A program made the position numbers and the translations under genes. A stretch of 64,000 nucleotides of DNA from an uncultured Eubacteriales bacterium. GTDB lineage: Bacteria > Bacillota > Clostridia > Oscillospirales > Acutalibacteraceae. This document shows, one piece after another, positions 16,568 to 27,853 of the stretch. Every line of letters begins with the position of its first letter. Positions within the stretch are counted from its first letter, which is position 1. The notes under the pieces are model-generated. The model saw only the letters and a list, made by a program, of their open reading frames with translations, had not been told where the DNA came from and searched no databases. The stretch covers positions 30,220 through 94,219 of the forward strand of contig OMZU01000013.1 in NCBI GenBank assembly GCA_900315605.1, read 5' to 3'.

Positions 16568-18632
16568 TTCGGCAGGCTTTTGCTTTGGCGTGAGCCGCGC
16601 CGTGAACATCGTCAACGAGCTGCTTGACGAGGGCAAAAGGGTTTGCACCCTCGGCCCGATCATTCACAACATGGAGATGGTTCGCGAGCTCAGCGAAAAG
16701 GGCTGCCGCCCGATCGACAGCGTTGACGAACTTGAGGACGGCGAGATACTGGTGATCCGTTCGCACGGCGTCCCAAAAAGCGTCACCGACGAGCTTGACC
16801 AAAGGGGGATCGACTACAAGGACGCGACCTGTCCGTTTGTAAAGAAGATCCACAAAATCGTTCAGGCAACAGACCCCGAGCATGACGTTATGCTGATTGC
16901 CGGCAACAGAAATCACCCCGAGGTCATAGGCATCATAAGCTACTGCGCCTGCGAATGGTTCAGCTTTAACAACGAGGACGAATTAGACGAGATTTTGCCA
17001 ATTGTTCTTGAAAAGAAAAATAAAATCATAAATATTGTTGCACAAACCACATTTGACACAAAAGAATGGAAAAAGTCAATAAAAAAGCTAAAAAAACTAT
17101 GTACAAATCCAAAAATATTTGATACAATATGTAATGCTACGTCAGTTAGGCAGAATGAAGCCGATCTGATAGCCGCTCAGTCGGATTTTATGGCAGTGAT
17201 AGGAGACCGCCACAGCTCCAATACGGGAAAGCTGTTTGACATCTGCAAAAAGCGATGCGCGAACTCCGTGCTCATAGAAACCGCTGACGAGCTTGACAGA
17301 GAGCAGGTTCAGGCTGCCGCGCGCATAGGCGTAACTGCGGGGGCGTCAACGCCCGCAAGGATAATAAAGGAGGTACTGGATACAATGAGTGAGATTAAAT
17401 CCGGTGAAAATGTTGTTGAAGAATCTTTTGAGGCGATGCTAGAGGAATCCCTCAAAAACTTAAATACAAACGAGAGGGTAATGGGTACAGTGCTCAGCAT
17501 TGCTCCCAACGAGGTTCAGGTTGACGTCGGCAGGAAGCAAACGGGAATCATTCCGGCTTCCGAGCTTACAAACGACCCCAATGTGTCGCCTGAGGACATT
17601 GTAAAGGTTGGCGACGAGATCGAGCTTTTGATTATGAAAACCAACGATCAGGAAGGCACCATCATGCTTTCAAAGCGCAGAGTCGACGAGAGAAAGGGCT
17701 GGGATCAGCTTCAGGAGAAGGTTGATTCTCAGGAGATCCTTTCAAGCAAGGTAACAGAGGCTGTAAAGGGCGGCGTTATCGTTCTTTATAACGGCGTAAG
17801 AGTATTTATCCCTGCTTCTCAGGCAACCGCAACAAGAGACGAGAGCCTTGAGGATCTTGTAGGTCAGGACGTTGATTTCAGACTTATCGAGGTTTCTCAG
17901 CGCGGAAGATACAAGAGAGCCATCGGTTCTATCCGCAGCGTGCTCAAGGAGCAGAGAGCTGCTCAGCGCGAGGCGTTCTGGGCAGAGTGCGAGGTTGGCA
18001 AGCGCTACAAGGGCGTTGTCAAGTCTCTCACAAGCTACGGTGCGTTTGTTGATCTTGGCGGCGTGTTCGGCATGATCCACATTTCCGAGCTTTCATGGAC
18101 CCACATCAAGCACCCCAGCGAGGTTGTCAATGTCGGCGACACTGTTGAGGTTTACATCAAGGATATCAACGAGGAGACAAAGAAGATCTCTCTCGGCTTT
18201 AAGAACGCAGAGGACAATCCGTGGGAGATCCTCAAGAACCAGTATCCCGAGGGAACTGTTGTTAAGGCAAAGATCGTTGGTCTCACAACCTTTGGCGCGT
18301 TCGCTAACATCATCCCGGGCATTGACGGCTTGATCCACATTTCTCAGATCGCCAACAAAAGAATTGATAAGCCCGCTGATGTTCTCAGCGTTGGCGATGA
18401 GGTCGAAGCCAAGATCACTGCGATCGACTTTGACAAAAAGCGCGTAAGCCTTTCAATGCGCGCACTTCTTCCCGAGGACGAGCAGGCTCCTGCAAAGGCA
18501 GCTCCGGCTGACGACGTTGCTGAGGCAGAAGAGGCTGTTGAGGAAGCTGCTGCTCCGGCAGAAGAGGTTGCAGCTCCGGCAGAGGAAGCTGCGGCTCCTG
18601 CAGAAGAAGCCGAGACAACCGAGGCAGAATAA
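16539..18632 (+). CDS. ispH-rpsA: Fused HMB-PP reductase (IspH) and ribosomal protein S1
   Basis: 697 residues. Residues 1-285 are IspH, the last enzyme of the MEP isoprenoid pathway; the three [4Fe-4S] cysteines are Cys15, Cys98 and Cys198. From about 310 four S1 RNA-binding domains follow, the third with [10 protein letters not shown]. An Ala/Glu/Pro-rich tail occupies about 645-697. This fusion is known from Clostridia. Residues about 148-207 (16980-17160) are encoded by strikingly AT-rich DNA with ATA, CTA and AAA codons, unlike the rest. The start overlaps plsC. Confidence 0.96.
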   Translation: MSTVSIRKADSAGFCFGVSRAVNIVNELLDEGKRVCTLGPIIHNMEMVRELSEKGCRPIDSVDELEDGEILVIRSHGVPKSVTDELDQRGIDYKDATCPFVKKIHKIVQATDPEHDVMLIAGNRNHPEVIGIISYCACEWFSFNNEDELDEILPIVLEKKNKIINIVAQTTFDTKEWKKSIKKLKKLCTNPKIFDTICNATSVRQNEADLIAAQSDFMAVIGDRHSSNTGKLFDICKKRCANSVLIETADELDREQVQAAARIGVTAGASTPARIIKEVLDTMSEIKSGENVVEESFEAMLEESLKNLNTNERVMGTVLSIAPNEVQVDVGRKQTGIIPASELTNDPNVSPEDIVKVGDEIELLIMKTNDQEGTIMLSKRRVDERKGWDQLQEKVDSQEILSSKVTEAVKGGVIVLYNGVRVFIPASQATATRDESLEDLVGQDVDFRLIEVSQRGRYKRAIGSIRSVLKEQRAAQREAFWAECEVGKRYKGVVKSLTSYGAFVDLGGVFGMIHISELSWTHIKHPSEVVNVGDTVEVYIKDINEETKKISLGFKNAEDNPWEILKNQYPEGTVVKAKIVGLTTFGAFANIIPGIDGLIHISQIANKRIDKPADVLSVGDEVEAKITAIDFDKKRVSLSMRALLPEDEQAPAKAAPADDVAEAEEAVEEAAAPAEEVAAPAEEAAAPAEEAETTEAE

Positions 18633-18646
18633 TCAATACATATCAG

Positions 18647-18673
18647 GGGCACTCTTTTTGAGTGCCCTGTTTT
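18647..18673 (+). terminator. Terminator after ispH-rpsA
   Basis: Stem GGGCACTC (18647-18654) / GAGTGCCC (18660-18667) followed by a T-rich stretch. Confidence 0.85.
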
Positions 18674-18724
18674 GATTTTTGAAGATTTTTGAAAAAACCG
18701 TCAGGCAAAAACGGAGGAAAAAAT

Positions 18725-19300
18725 ATGACCCCACAGGAAGAGTTTATAGAGATTTATCAGGAGCACATAACGCGTCAGGGCGCGGACGAGCTGCTTGAAT
18801 GGCTCAAAAGGACCGATTTCTTTACCGCGCCGGCAAGCACGCGCTATCACTGCGCCTGCGAAAACGGCTTGGTCATGCACTCCGTCAGCGTTTTTAATAC
18901 GATGATGGAAAAGCATTTTGACGAGGAGACCGACAGCATAGAGAGCTTTGCGATATGCGGACTGCTGCATGATCTGTGCAAGGCGCAGTTCTACAAGGTC
19001 TCCACACGAAACGTCAAAAACGAGCAGACAGGTCAGTGGGAAAAGGTGCCCTACTATGCGATCGAGGATCGATTTCCCTATGGTCACGGCGAAAAATCGG
19101 TGTTCCTGATCGAACGCAAAATGCACCTCAAAATCGACGAGGCAATGGCGATCCGCTGGCATATGGGCGAGTTCGGCGACAAAAACAGCAATACCATAAG
19201 TCAGGCTTACGACAAATATCCGCTTGCCGTAAAGCTGCATCTTGCGGATTTGGAATCAACCTTTTTGCGCGAAAAGGGAACTTCTCAGGTGAACAAATAA
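18725..19300 (+). CDS. HD-domain hydrolase
   Basis: 191 residues from ATG 18725, chosen because ACGGAGG lies just upstream; an in-frame ATG at 18689 lacks a binding site. The HD phosphohydrolase metal ligands appear as HSVSVFN near the N-terminal third and LLHDLCKAQ (the HD pair). A further RWHMGEFG supplies the later histidine. Such proteins hydrolyse nucleotides or phosphomonoesters; the substrate is not predictable. ligA starts 3 bp after its stop, so they probably share a transcript. Confidence 0.82.
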   Translation: MTPQEEFIEIYQEHITRQGADELLEWLKRTDFFTAPASTRYHCACENGLVMHSVSVFNTMMEKHFDEETDSIESFAICGLLHDLCKAQFYKVSTRNVKNEQTGQWEKVPYYAIEDRFPYGHGEKSVFLIERKMHLKIDEAMAIRWHMGEFGDKNSNTISQAYDKYPLAVKLHLADLESTFLREKGTSQVNK

Positions 19301-21280
<1,980 letters not shown>

Positions 21281-21349
21281 TACTTTTATTATCAAATATT
21301 TTGAGCAGCAAAAACAGAGAATAGTATTGCCTATAATATAATTACAAAA

Positions 21350-21392
21350 CCATCGGGTGAAGATAAAAAACATCTTCACCCGATGGTCTTTT
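21350..21392 (+). terminator. Terminator after ligA
   Basis: Perfect 15-bp stem CCATCGGGTGAAGAT (21350-21364) / ATCTTCACCCGATGG (21372-21386), then TCTTTTT. Confidence 0.9.
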
Positions 21393-21439
21393 TAGCTTTG
21401 TTAACAAAAACAAAACATACGCTCTGGGAGGAAATTTTT

Positions 21440-22531
21440 ATGAAAACAATCAAAAAAACAGTGAGTGCTCTCTTGTCACTCACAACGATCATCGGCTCAT
21501 TATCGATCGTACCCGTAAGCGCAAGCGCGAAGGAAGGGGTACCCTACACCGAAAGAACATGGCAGGATTCCGCGATAGTTGAATCCACCGAGATCTGTTC
21601 GGATTTCAACACTCTCGGCGAATCCGCAAAGCAGCTCGAAACCGGCTGGTATGTGGTAGACAGCGATCTGACCCTGTCCGACCGTCTGACAGTTGCCAAC
21701 GATCAGGACGTGCATATGATCCTTTGCGACGGATGTAAGCTCAATGCACCAAAGGGCGTTATCGTTTCTGACACAGCGAGACTTACAGTCTACGGTCAGT
21801 CAGGCAGCACCGGCGTGCTTGAAGCATATAACCCCGACGGAGCAGGAATCGGCGGTCTTGATGAAAAGAAGGCAGGCACAATGCTCTTTAAGGGCGGCAC
21901 GATCAACGCCACCGGCGGCGGTAAGGACGCAGGCATAGGCACCGGCAAGAACGATGATTCCAAATTCAGAATGATCGAGATCTACGGCGGCACAGTCAAC
22001 GCGAAGGGCGGTCACATGGGCGCAGGAATCGGCGGAGGTACAGAGTATCGCACCAGCATCATCACCGAACCGACAGGAATCAAGGGCACACTGACAGACA
22101 TAATGGACTTCTTCAATTTTGATATAGGCGACGGCGGCGAGGGCGGCCCGGTTGAGATCAACGGCGGAATCGTTATCGCATGGGGCGGCAAGGAATCCTC
22201 TGCTATCGGCTACGGTCAGGAGGGCGACGAGCTCGGCGAGCTCAAGATCTCAGACGACTTGAGCGTATACGATATCGGCATCGCGTCGGATTATCACCTG
22301 AGCTACGGAGATATAATCAATACTTTGACAAAATTGCAGGATCATTCCAGAAAAGAGATCATGCAGGAAATCAAAGAAAAGCTTAGTTCCGACCTGAGCA
22401 TCGAGAGCCTGAAAGAGAAGATCAAGATCCAAGAGATCGCCAAGGGCGAACGCTCAAAGACCTGTCAGGCTGAAGAGAAGCTTGTTGTAATCATGCCAAA
22501 GAATATCAACAACCCGGGCGAGCTCAACTGA
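21440..22531 (+). CDS. Secreted glycine-rich protein, probable beta-helix
   Basis: 363 residues from ATG 21440, preceded by GGGAGG. Residues 1-31 form a Sec signal peptide (KTIKK, hydrophobic core, cleavage near VSASA-KEG). The mature part has spaced turns such as GAGIGGLD, GTINATGGGKDAGIG, GTVNAKGGHMGAGIGGG and GGIVIAWGGKESSAIG, a repeating pattern typical of right-handed beta-helix surface proteins. A charged helical C-terminal segment (about 300-363) lacks an anchor motif. Function is unknown; adhesion or carbohydrate binding is only a guess. It stands alone behind the ligA terminator. Confidence 0.7.
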   Translation: MKTIKKTVSALLSLTTIIGSLSIVPVSASAKEGVPYTERTWQDSAIVESTEICSDFNTLGESAKQLETGWYVVDSDLTLSDRLTVANDQDVHMILCDGCKLNAPKGVIVSDTARLTVYGQSGSTGVLEAYNPDGAGIGGLDEKKAGTMLFKGGTINATGGGKDAGIGTGKNDDSKFRMIEIYGGTVNAKGGHMGAGIGGGTEYRTSIITEPTGIKGTLTDIMDFFNFDIGDGGEGGPVEINGGIVIAWGGKESSAIGYGQEGDELGELKISDDLSVYDIGIASDYHLSYGDIINTLTKLQDHSRKEIMQEIKEKLSSDLSIESLKEKIKIQEIAKGERSKTCQAEEKLVVIMPKNINNPGELN

Positions 22532-22543
22532 GCAAAGCTTTAA

Positions 22544-22679
22544 GGCAATACCGCATAATTCAGGTGTACGGATTGCGCAGTCAGATTTTTCGTCAGAATG
22601 TTCAAATAATCAGTTCGCATACTGACGTATGGGGACTGTATGCAAGCAAGGCGTGCGCCGCGAATTGTGCGGTGTTGCC
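22544..22679. mobile_element. Family A MITE-like element (136 bp, reverse orientation)
   Basis: Begins GGCAATACCGCATAATTC and ends GAATTGTGCGGTGTTGCC, an 18-bp inverted repeat with two mismatches. TTAA lies on each side (22540-22543 and 22680-22683). The interior matches the 47.6 and 63.6 kb copies when reversed, including the AAGGCGTGCGCCGC and GATTTTTCGTCAGAATG blocks. Confidence 0.85.
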
Positions 22680-22781
22680 TTAAAATAAAAAACAAAACAG
22701 AACCTTTCCGATTTGGAGAGGTTCTATTTTTATGCTTGTCTGCATAGGATTAAGCATGAACAAAATGTGGAAGTGAAATTT

Positions 22782-23717
22782 ATGACTGACGACAGCTTGC
22801 GGTTTTCTCAGGCGGCACAGTGCCTTTCTCCGCGGCTTTTGAGCCGGGTCAAAGACCTTGAAAAAGACCTTGCATACAGTGCAAACGAGCTTAGGCTCAG
22901 GCTGAACAGACCGCTTTCTGTTTCCTGCGCCGACAAAAGCTGTTACATAACGGAATCCGGGGAGCTCACCGAAAACATTTCGCGGCGGCTGCTCACGGTT
23001 GAAAAAAAGGATATTGACCATAGCTTTGGCTACATCTGCGAGTATTCGGTTTATGCCAGACAAAGCGAGATCGCCTGCGGCTTTGTGACGCTCAAAGGCG
23101 GTCACAGGGTCGGCATCTGCGGCACAGCGGTCAGCAGAGACGGCGCGCTTGTAAATGTCAGGAGCATTTCGTCGCTGAATATACGCATTGCACGCGAGCA
23201 CAAGGGCTGCTCGGGTGAATTGCTTGAAAAAACAAGAGAAATCTCGGGCGGTATATTGATCTGCGGTCCGCCGTGCTCGGGCAAGACAACGGTTTTGCGC
23301 GATTTGGCTCGAACGCTTTCATACAAAAATCGGGTTTCGCTGATCGACGGCAGGGGAGAGCTTGCGGCAGCCTGCGGCGGAGTTTTTCAAAACGACGTGG
23401 GCATGTGCGATGTGTTCGACGGCTACCCAAAGGACGTTGCTATGGAGCAGGCGTTGAGGTCGATGTCGCCGCAGATAATCATTTGTGACGAGCTGGGCTC
23501 GGAGGCTGACGTTCGTGCAGCCGAAAACGCGCTGAACTGCGGCGTTCGGCTGATAGCCACCGCCCATGCCGTCGATTTTTCCGAGCTCAAAAACCGCGCC
23601 GGGCTCAAAAGGCTTGCCGCGCTCGGCGGCTTTGAGGCGGTTGCCGCGCTGAGCGGAGGGGCAAGCCCCGGAAGCCTGTCGGCTGTTGCAAGGGCAGGCG
23701 AGGTCTTTGGCTTTTAA
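22782..23717 (+). CDS. spoIIIAA: Stage III sporulation protein AA (ATPase)
   Basis: 311 residues from ATG 22782 (TGGAAG upstream). SpoIIIAA is a secretion-type ATPase that energises the SpoIIIA-SpoIIQ channel between mother cell and forespore. Walker A GPPCSGKTT and Walker B IIICDELG are visible, with a GYICEYSVYARQSEI block typical of the family. It is first of eight consecutive genes, AA-AH, all the same strand with overlaps, confirming a true sporulation operon. Confidence 0.95.
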   Translation: MTDDSLRFSQAAQCLSPRLLSRVKDLEKDLAYSANELRLRLNRPLSVSCADKSCYITESGELTENISRRLLTVEKKDIDHSFGYICEYSVYARQSEIACGFVTLKGGHRVGICGTAVSRDGALVNVRSISSLNIRIAREHKGCSGELLEKTREISGGILICGPPCSGKTTVLRDLARTLSYKNRVSLIDGRGELAAACGGVFQNDVGMCDVFDGYPKDVAMEQALRSMSPQIIICDELGSEADVRAAENALNCGVRLIATAHAVDFSELKNRAGLKRLAALGGFEAVAALSGGASPGSLSAVARAGEVFGF

Positions 23718-24198
23718 GCTTATCGGCTGTGCGCTTTTGATTTTTGCCTGCTTTTTTACGGGCTGCCTAAAGGCGAAAAAGCTGTACAGCCGCAGGGATT
23801 TTCTGTCTGATTTCCTCTCGTTTTTGACCACGCTCAAAACGAACATTCGCTACAGCGGCGAGGATATTTTTACGCTGCTTGAGGCTACCGCCGAGGGCTG
23901 CGGCACGCTTTGGCTCAGCGGCTTTTCGCTTGAACGCGGCGACCCCGAGTCTGCATGGCATAGGCGTGTGAACGCGCTGTATGATTTTGTTGACAAAACG
24001 GACAGGCAGCTTTTGCTTGACTTTGGTTCCAAGCTCGGCAAAACCGATTTGGAGGGTCAGCTCAGTCACATCGAAAGATACGAAACGCTTTTTGAACTGC
24101 GCCTTGAAAACGCCGTGGAAGAAATCGCAAAAAAATCAAAGCTATACAGGGCGATGGGGCTTTTTATCGGAATTTCCGCCGCCTTGCTGATGATGTAG
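23686..24198 (+). CDS. spoIIIAB: Stage III sporulation protein AB
   Basis: 170 residues if the TTG at 23686 is used; the start is uncertain and TTG 23707 is an alternative. An N-terminal membrane helix (LIGCALLIFACFFTGCL) is followed by a cytoplasmic helical domain and a C-terminal hydrophobic segment. In the SpoIIIA machine AB resembles type II secretion GspF. It overlaps the end of spoIIIAA, as expected in this operon. Confidence 0.88.
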   Translation: MQGQARSLAFKLIGCALLIFACFFTGCLKAKKLYSRRDFLSDFLSFLTTLKTNIRYSGEDIFTLLEATAEGCGTLWLSGFSLERGDPESAWHRRVNALYDFVDKTDRQLLLDFGSKLGKTDLEGQLSHIERYETLFELRLENAVEEIAKKSKLYRAMGLFIGISAALLMM

Positions 24199-24206
24199 AG
24201 GTAAAA

Positions 24207-24401
24207 ATGGACGTAGAATTGATTTTCAAAATCGCCGCCGTGGGAATCATCGTCGCGGTGCTCTCTCAGCTCCTCATTCGCAGTGGCAGAGAGGAGCAGG
24301 CTATGCTCACGACCCTTGCGGGGCTTGTTGTGGTGCTCACGCTGGTCGTCACGCAGATCAGCACGCTTTTTGACACGATCAAAAAGCTCTTTGGGTTTTA
24401 G
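24207..24401 (+). CDS. spoIIIAC: Stage III sporulation protein AC
   Basis: 64 residues with two membrane helices, matching the short and well conserved SpoIIIAC (IFKIAAVGIIVAVLSQLL; later LTLVVTQISTLFDTIKKLF). It is a small integral part of the SpoIIIA channel. AGAGGT precedes its ATG; it is 8 bp after AB and 2 bp before AD. Confidence 0.93.
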   Translation: MDVELIFKIAAVGIIVAVLSQLLIRSGREEQAMLTTLAGLVVVLTLVVTQISTLFDTIKKLFGF

Positions 24402-24403
24402 CC

Positions 24404-24793
24404 ATGAGTATAATTTCTGTTGGTGCGCTTGCGGTTGCGGCGGCGGTTTTTGTTGTGCTCCTCCGCCCCAAAAACGGCGAGATCGCTCTGCTTTTGGGTG
24501 CGGCGTGCTCAGTTGCGATACTCGCGCTGGTTTTTTCTCAGGCTTCGGCGGTGCTCGATACGGTCGCCAAAATCATAGCTGCCGCAGATATCAGCAGCAG
24601 CTACGTTGCGGTTTTGCTCAAGGCGGTCGGGATCTGCCTTGTTACGGAGTTTGCGGTCAACACCTGCAAGGACGCCGGAAGCCAAAGCCTTGCCTGCAAC
24701 GTTTCGCTTGCCGGAAAGCTGATGGTCACAGTTGCCGCCCTGCCGCTGTATATTGACATACTTAATTCTGTTTTATCGCTTGTAAAAGGTTGA
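24404..24793 (+). CDS. spoIIIAD: Stage III sporulation protein AD
   Basis: 129 residues, four predicted membrane helices, and the conserved KAVGICLVTEFAVNTCKDAG block. Membrane component of the feeding-tube channel of the forespore. The stop TGA (24791-24793) lies within the start region of spoIIIAE, indicating translational coupling. Confidence 0.93.
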   Translation: MSIISVGALAVAAAVFVVLLRPKNGEIALLLGAACSVAILALVFSQASAVLDTVAKIIAAADISSSYVAVLLKAVGICLVTEFAVNTCKDAGSQSLACNVSLAGKLMVTVAALPLYIDILNSVLSLVKG

Positions 24794-25902
24794 GGAAGTT
24801 GAAATTTTTGATCTCTTTGTTTGCCGCGCTCACGCTTGCGGCCTGCTCGGTTTTTTCGGTCGGCGCGGAAGAAAGCTTCGATATGTCGGCGGTTTATGAC
24901 GCGCTTTCGGACGACGCGCTCAACAGCCTTCAAAGGATAGGCGCAAACAGCGCGAACGCCGACGAGCTTTCTTCGCTTTCCTTTGAAAAAATCATCGGAG
25001 AAATCGCGCAAACAGCCGAAAATAACGCCGCTCCGCCGCTAAAGGGCTTGATATCGATAACGGCGATTTTGCTCATCTGCTCCATGCTCTCGGTCTACAA
25101 GGGCTCGCTCAGCTCCGGAGTGTCGGACGCAATAAACATAACCGCCGCCCTGTGCATAAGCGGCGCGGTGGTTGTGCCTGCGGTCGAACTGATCGGCAAC
25201 GCTTCGCAGCTGATCGTGACCGCCTCAAACGTCATGCTTGCCTATGTTCCTGCGGTCGTAACGCTCATGCTCAGCTCGGGCGGCGCGGTCAGCTCGGCTT
25301 CGTACTACACTGCCGTGCTCGCGGCGGGCGAGGGCGTCTGTCAGCTTTCGTCAAGGCTTCTCGCTCCGTTTATGAACCTGTTTTTGGGGCTGAGCGTGAC
25401 CTCGGGGCTCTCGCCCGAAATCCACCTTGAGGGCTTGATCCAAACCGTCTCAAAAGCCGTACGGTGGCTGCTCACCTTTGCAATGACGATCTTCACCGCG
25501 GTGCTCGGCGTCAAGCAGGTCATAACCTCGTCGCTCGACACGGTTTCAAACAGGGCGGTAAGATTCGCCGTCGGCTCGTTTGTCCCGGTGGTCGGCTCGG
25601 CATTGTCCGAAGCCTACAACACCGTAAGAGGCAGCGTTTCTATCCTCAAATCGGGCTTGGGAGTTTTTGCGATAATCGCGGTGGCGGCTGTGTTTATGCC
25701 CATAATAATCCGTTCGGTCATGTGGATCGTCACGCTTTGGCTCGGCAAGTCTGTGGCTGAGGTTTTGGGACTTCCGCAGTGTGCCGGGCTGCTGGGCGGA
25801 GTTTCGGCGGTTTTGTCGACCCTGCTTGCGGTCGTGCTTTGCGTAATGTCGATCTACATAATCTCAAGCGCGGTCGCGCTGCTGCTGGGCGGTGGCGCGT
25901 AA
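24790..25902 (+). CDS. spoIIIAE: Stage III sporulation protein AE
   Basis: 370 residues. A signal-like N-terminus (LISLFAALTLAACSVFSVGA) is followed by a loop and about eight membrane helices, the standard SpoIIIAE plan. The first codon is TTG 24790, with TTG 24799 also possible. It ends in TAA whose last A begins the spoIIIAF ATG. Essential channel subunit in the mother-cell membrane. Confidence 0.92.
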   Translation: MRKLKFLISLFAALTLAACSVFSVGAEESFDMSAVYDALSDDALNSLQRIGANSANADELSSLSFEKIIGEIAQTAENNAAPPLKGLISITAILLICSMLSVYKGSLSSGVSDAINITAALCISGAVVVPAVELIGNASQLIVTASNVMLAYVPAVVTLMLSSGGAVSSASYYTAVLAAGEGVCQLSSRLLAPFMNLFLGLSVTSGLSPEIHLEGLIQTVSKAVRWLLTFAMTIFTAVLGVKQVITSSLDTVSNRAVRFAVGSFVPVVGSALSEAYNTVRGSVSILKSGLGVFAIIAVAAVFMPIIIRSVMWIVTLWLGKSVAEVLGLPQCAGLLGGVSAVLSTLLAVVLCVMSIYIISSAVALLLGGGA

Positions 25903-26375
25903 TGGACGGACTTATGAGCGTTGCGGCGGCGATCTGCGGCTGTTCGGTCATCTGCGCGCTGGTTCAGAATTTTGTCAGCGACGGAGGAACAAAAAAGCTT
26001 CTGAGCATGGTTATGGGCGCGTTTATGGTTTGCTCAATGCTTGCACCGCTGGGGAGTGCGATTTCGGGGATAAAGCCCGATTTGTCGAATTATTATTCCA
26101 TTAAAGAATTATCAGCCTCCGCAGACGAGCTTTGCGACAAAAAGGCACTGTCGCTTGCAAAGCAAAATCTTGAACAAACTGCACTGGATATCCTCGCTCA
26201 AAACGGGATCCGGGCAACCGGGGCGGAGATTATTTTTGCAGACAGCGGAAACAACAGCATAATCATCTCCTCCCTTTGCATATATATTAACAAAGACAGC
26301 GCGGCGCAAACGGACAGGATAACCGAGTTGATCGAAAACAGCTTTGCCGTTGTGCCGTCCATTATCACGGAGTAA
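25902..26375 (+). CDS. spoIIIAF: Stage III sporulation protein AF
   Basis: 157 residues from ATG 25902, overlapping the AE stop by one base; a longer reading extends into AE and is rejected. Two N-terminal membrane helices (SVAAAICGCSVICALVQNFV; MVMGAFMVCSMLAPLG) precede a soluble domain with a ring-building alpha/beta pattern as known for SpoIIIAF. Part of the same operon. Confidence 0.9.
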   Translation: MDGLMSVAAAICGCSVICALVQNFVSDGGTKKLLSMVMGAFMVCSMLAPLGSAISGIKPDLSNYYSIKELSASADELCDKKALSLAKQNLEQTALDILAQNGIRATGAEIIFADSGNNSIIISSLCIYINKDSAAQTDRITELIENSFAVVPSIITE

Positions 26376-26378
26376 ATA

Positions 26379-26825
26379 ATGAAGGATCACAAAAGCATTG
26401 GAACCCTAAAAAAGCTGTTTGAGGGCGAGAGGGCAAAACGGCTGATAATCATTGCCGGTCTTGCCGGGCTGGGGCTGATACTTGCGTCGTCGCTCGTTGA
26501 TTTTTCACCGTCCGAACCAAAGGGCGAGGAGTTCTCGGTAACGACCTACAGCACCCAAATCGAAAGCGACCTTCAAGCCGTTGTTTCTCAAATCGAGGGC
26601 GCGGGCGAGACCAAGGTTTTGCTGACAATGGAAAACAGCGTCGAATACGTCTATCTCAAAGACAGCACGACAAAAACAAAGGAAATCCAACCGCACATCA
26701 GAGGCGTGCTGGTTGTATGTGAAGGCGGTGACGATCCTGTTGCGGTAGAGCGCATTACCACTGCGGTGACAAAGGCACTCGATATCTCAACGGCAAAGGT
26801 ATGTATTACAAAATTATCAGAATAA
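26379..26825 (+). CDS. spoIIIAG: Stage III sporulation protein AG
   Basis: 148 residues, somewhat short for the family. One N-terminal membrane helix (RLIIIAGLAGLGLILASSLV) and a periplasmic ring-building-motif domain with the conserved IEGAGETKVLLTMENS block. SpoIIIAG forms the large ring of the channel on the mother-cell side. Starts 3 bp after AF. Confidence 0.92.
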   Translation: MKDHKSIGTLKKLFEGERAKRLIIIAGLAGLGLILASSLVDFSPSEPKGEEFSVTTYSTQIESDLQAVVSQIEGAGETKVLLTMENSVEYVYLKDSTTKTKEIQPHIRGVLVVCEGGDDPVAVERITTAVTKALDISTAKVCITKLSE

Positions 26826-26839
26826 AGGTCGGTAGTGTT

Positions 26840-27385
26840 ATGAAATTTCAGAAAAAGTATGTTGTATTGGCTGCTCTCGCGCTCGCGCTGGGCACTGCGG
26901 TTTATGTGAACTGGCAGTTTTCGGGGATCAAGCCCGACAAAACCGCCAAGGAGCTGGGCGCGGCTTCTTATGTCAGCGCAACTGTTGCGGCTTCAACCGG
27001 CGACGAGGCTGTGCGGACCTCTGCGCTCACCAACGAGCAGGAGAGCTATTTTGCCAAGGAGCGCACCAAGCGGCAAAACACCCAGGATTCCGTGATCGAA
27101 TCGGCGCGCGAGCTTTTGAATATTGAAGAAGCTGACGTGGACGAGATGAACGAGGCTCAGCGTGAGATCAGCGGAGTTCTCAAAAACTTTACCATTCAGG
27201 ACAGCATAGAAAGCATCATCAGAGCCAAGGGCTTTTCGGAATGTCTTTGCTGTATCAGCGACGACGGAGTAACGATCATCGTTCCCTCCTCCGAGCTTGA
27301 CGATACCTCCGCTCTCATAATAGACGACGCCGTGACCTCACACTATCAGGTCTCCTATGACGATATCTCCATAACAGGTATTTAA
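26840..27385 (+). CDS. spoIIIAH: Stage III sporulation protein AH
   Basis: 181 residues from ATG 26840; an in-frame ATG at 26801 inside AG is less likely. One N-terminal membrane helix (YVVLAALALALGTAVYVNW) is followed by a coiled segment (QESYFAKERTKRQNTQD) and a ring-building domain. SpoIIIAH binds forespore SpoIIQ and links the two membranes. It is the last of the complete AA-AH set. Confidence 0.92.
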   Translation: MKFQKKYVVLAALALALGTAVYVNWQFSGIKPDKTAKELGAASYVSATVAASTGDEAVRTSALTNEQESYFAKERTKRQNTQDSVIESARELLNIEEADVDEMNEAQREISGVLKNFTIQDSIESIIRAKGFSECLCCISDDGVTIIVPSSELDDTSALIIDDAVTSHYQVSYDDISITGI

Positions 27386-27540
27386 CTCCGGGAAGATAGG
27401 TCGGATTCATTGATTACGTCGGTTGCCCGGTATAAAACAGACATAGATTGGTCAAGTTTTTTACTCCGGGAAGATAGGTCGGATTTATTGATTACATTGG
27501 CTGCCCGGTATAAAACGGACGTTATTTTGTAAGGGCGACC
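27385..27540. repeat. Tandem duplication, period 78 bp
   Basis: Two direct copies beginning at 27385 and 27463, each with ACTCCGGGAAGATAGGTCGG, a variable TTGATTAC segment and GCCCGGTATAAAAC. It starts at the last base of the spoIIIAH stop codon. Partial resemblance to the GGGAAGATAG segment of family B arms suggests common origin. No gene seen. Confidence 0.75.
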
Positions 27541-27555
27541 GGAAAAAAAGAATAG

Positions 27556-27750
27556 TGAATAAAGAATAACGGAATAATGAATAATTATGGTCGGGCAGAC
27601 AGAATTTGTTTTAAAAACACCTTCGTTCCCGGTTGTATTTATATTTATTCAGCAATAGTTTTCTTTTTTGATTGTAGGGGCGCACCCGCGAGTGCGCCCT
27701 GTTTAACGATTTGATTTTCCGAGGGCGCAAACATGTGTGCGACCCTACAG
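27556..27750. repeat. Family B element (copy 4) with long central hairpin
   Basis: Left arm with GGTCGGGCAGACAGAATTTG and TTCGTTCCCGGTTGTATTTA, then a central inverted repeat of about 27 bp per arm: TGTAGGGGCGCACC (from 27676) pairs with the GTGCGACCCTACA that ends at 27748. The right arm is missing. It ends about 40 bp before the promoter of the AbrB-type gene. Confidence 0.8.
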
Positions 27751-27791
27751 CATTTTGCTTTAATTAATTGATCGAATGTTCGGCAAAAAAC

Positions 27792-27838
27792 TTGACAATC
27801 GTCTTATAATGTGGTATGATTTGTATAACAAATCATAC
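27792..27838 (+). promoter_or_regulatory. Promoter with 25-bp perfect palindromic operator
   Basis: TTGACA (27792-27797), 17-bp spacer, TATGAT (27815-27820). A perfect palindrome GTATGATTTGT-ATA-ACAAATCATAC covers 27814-27838, overlapping the -10 box and start region. Because the first gene encodes an AbrB/MazE-fold protein, autoregulation through this site is the simplest reading. Confidence 0.7.
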
Positions 27839-27853
27839 TTATGAGGTGAGGTC

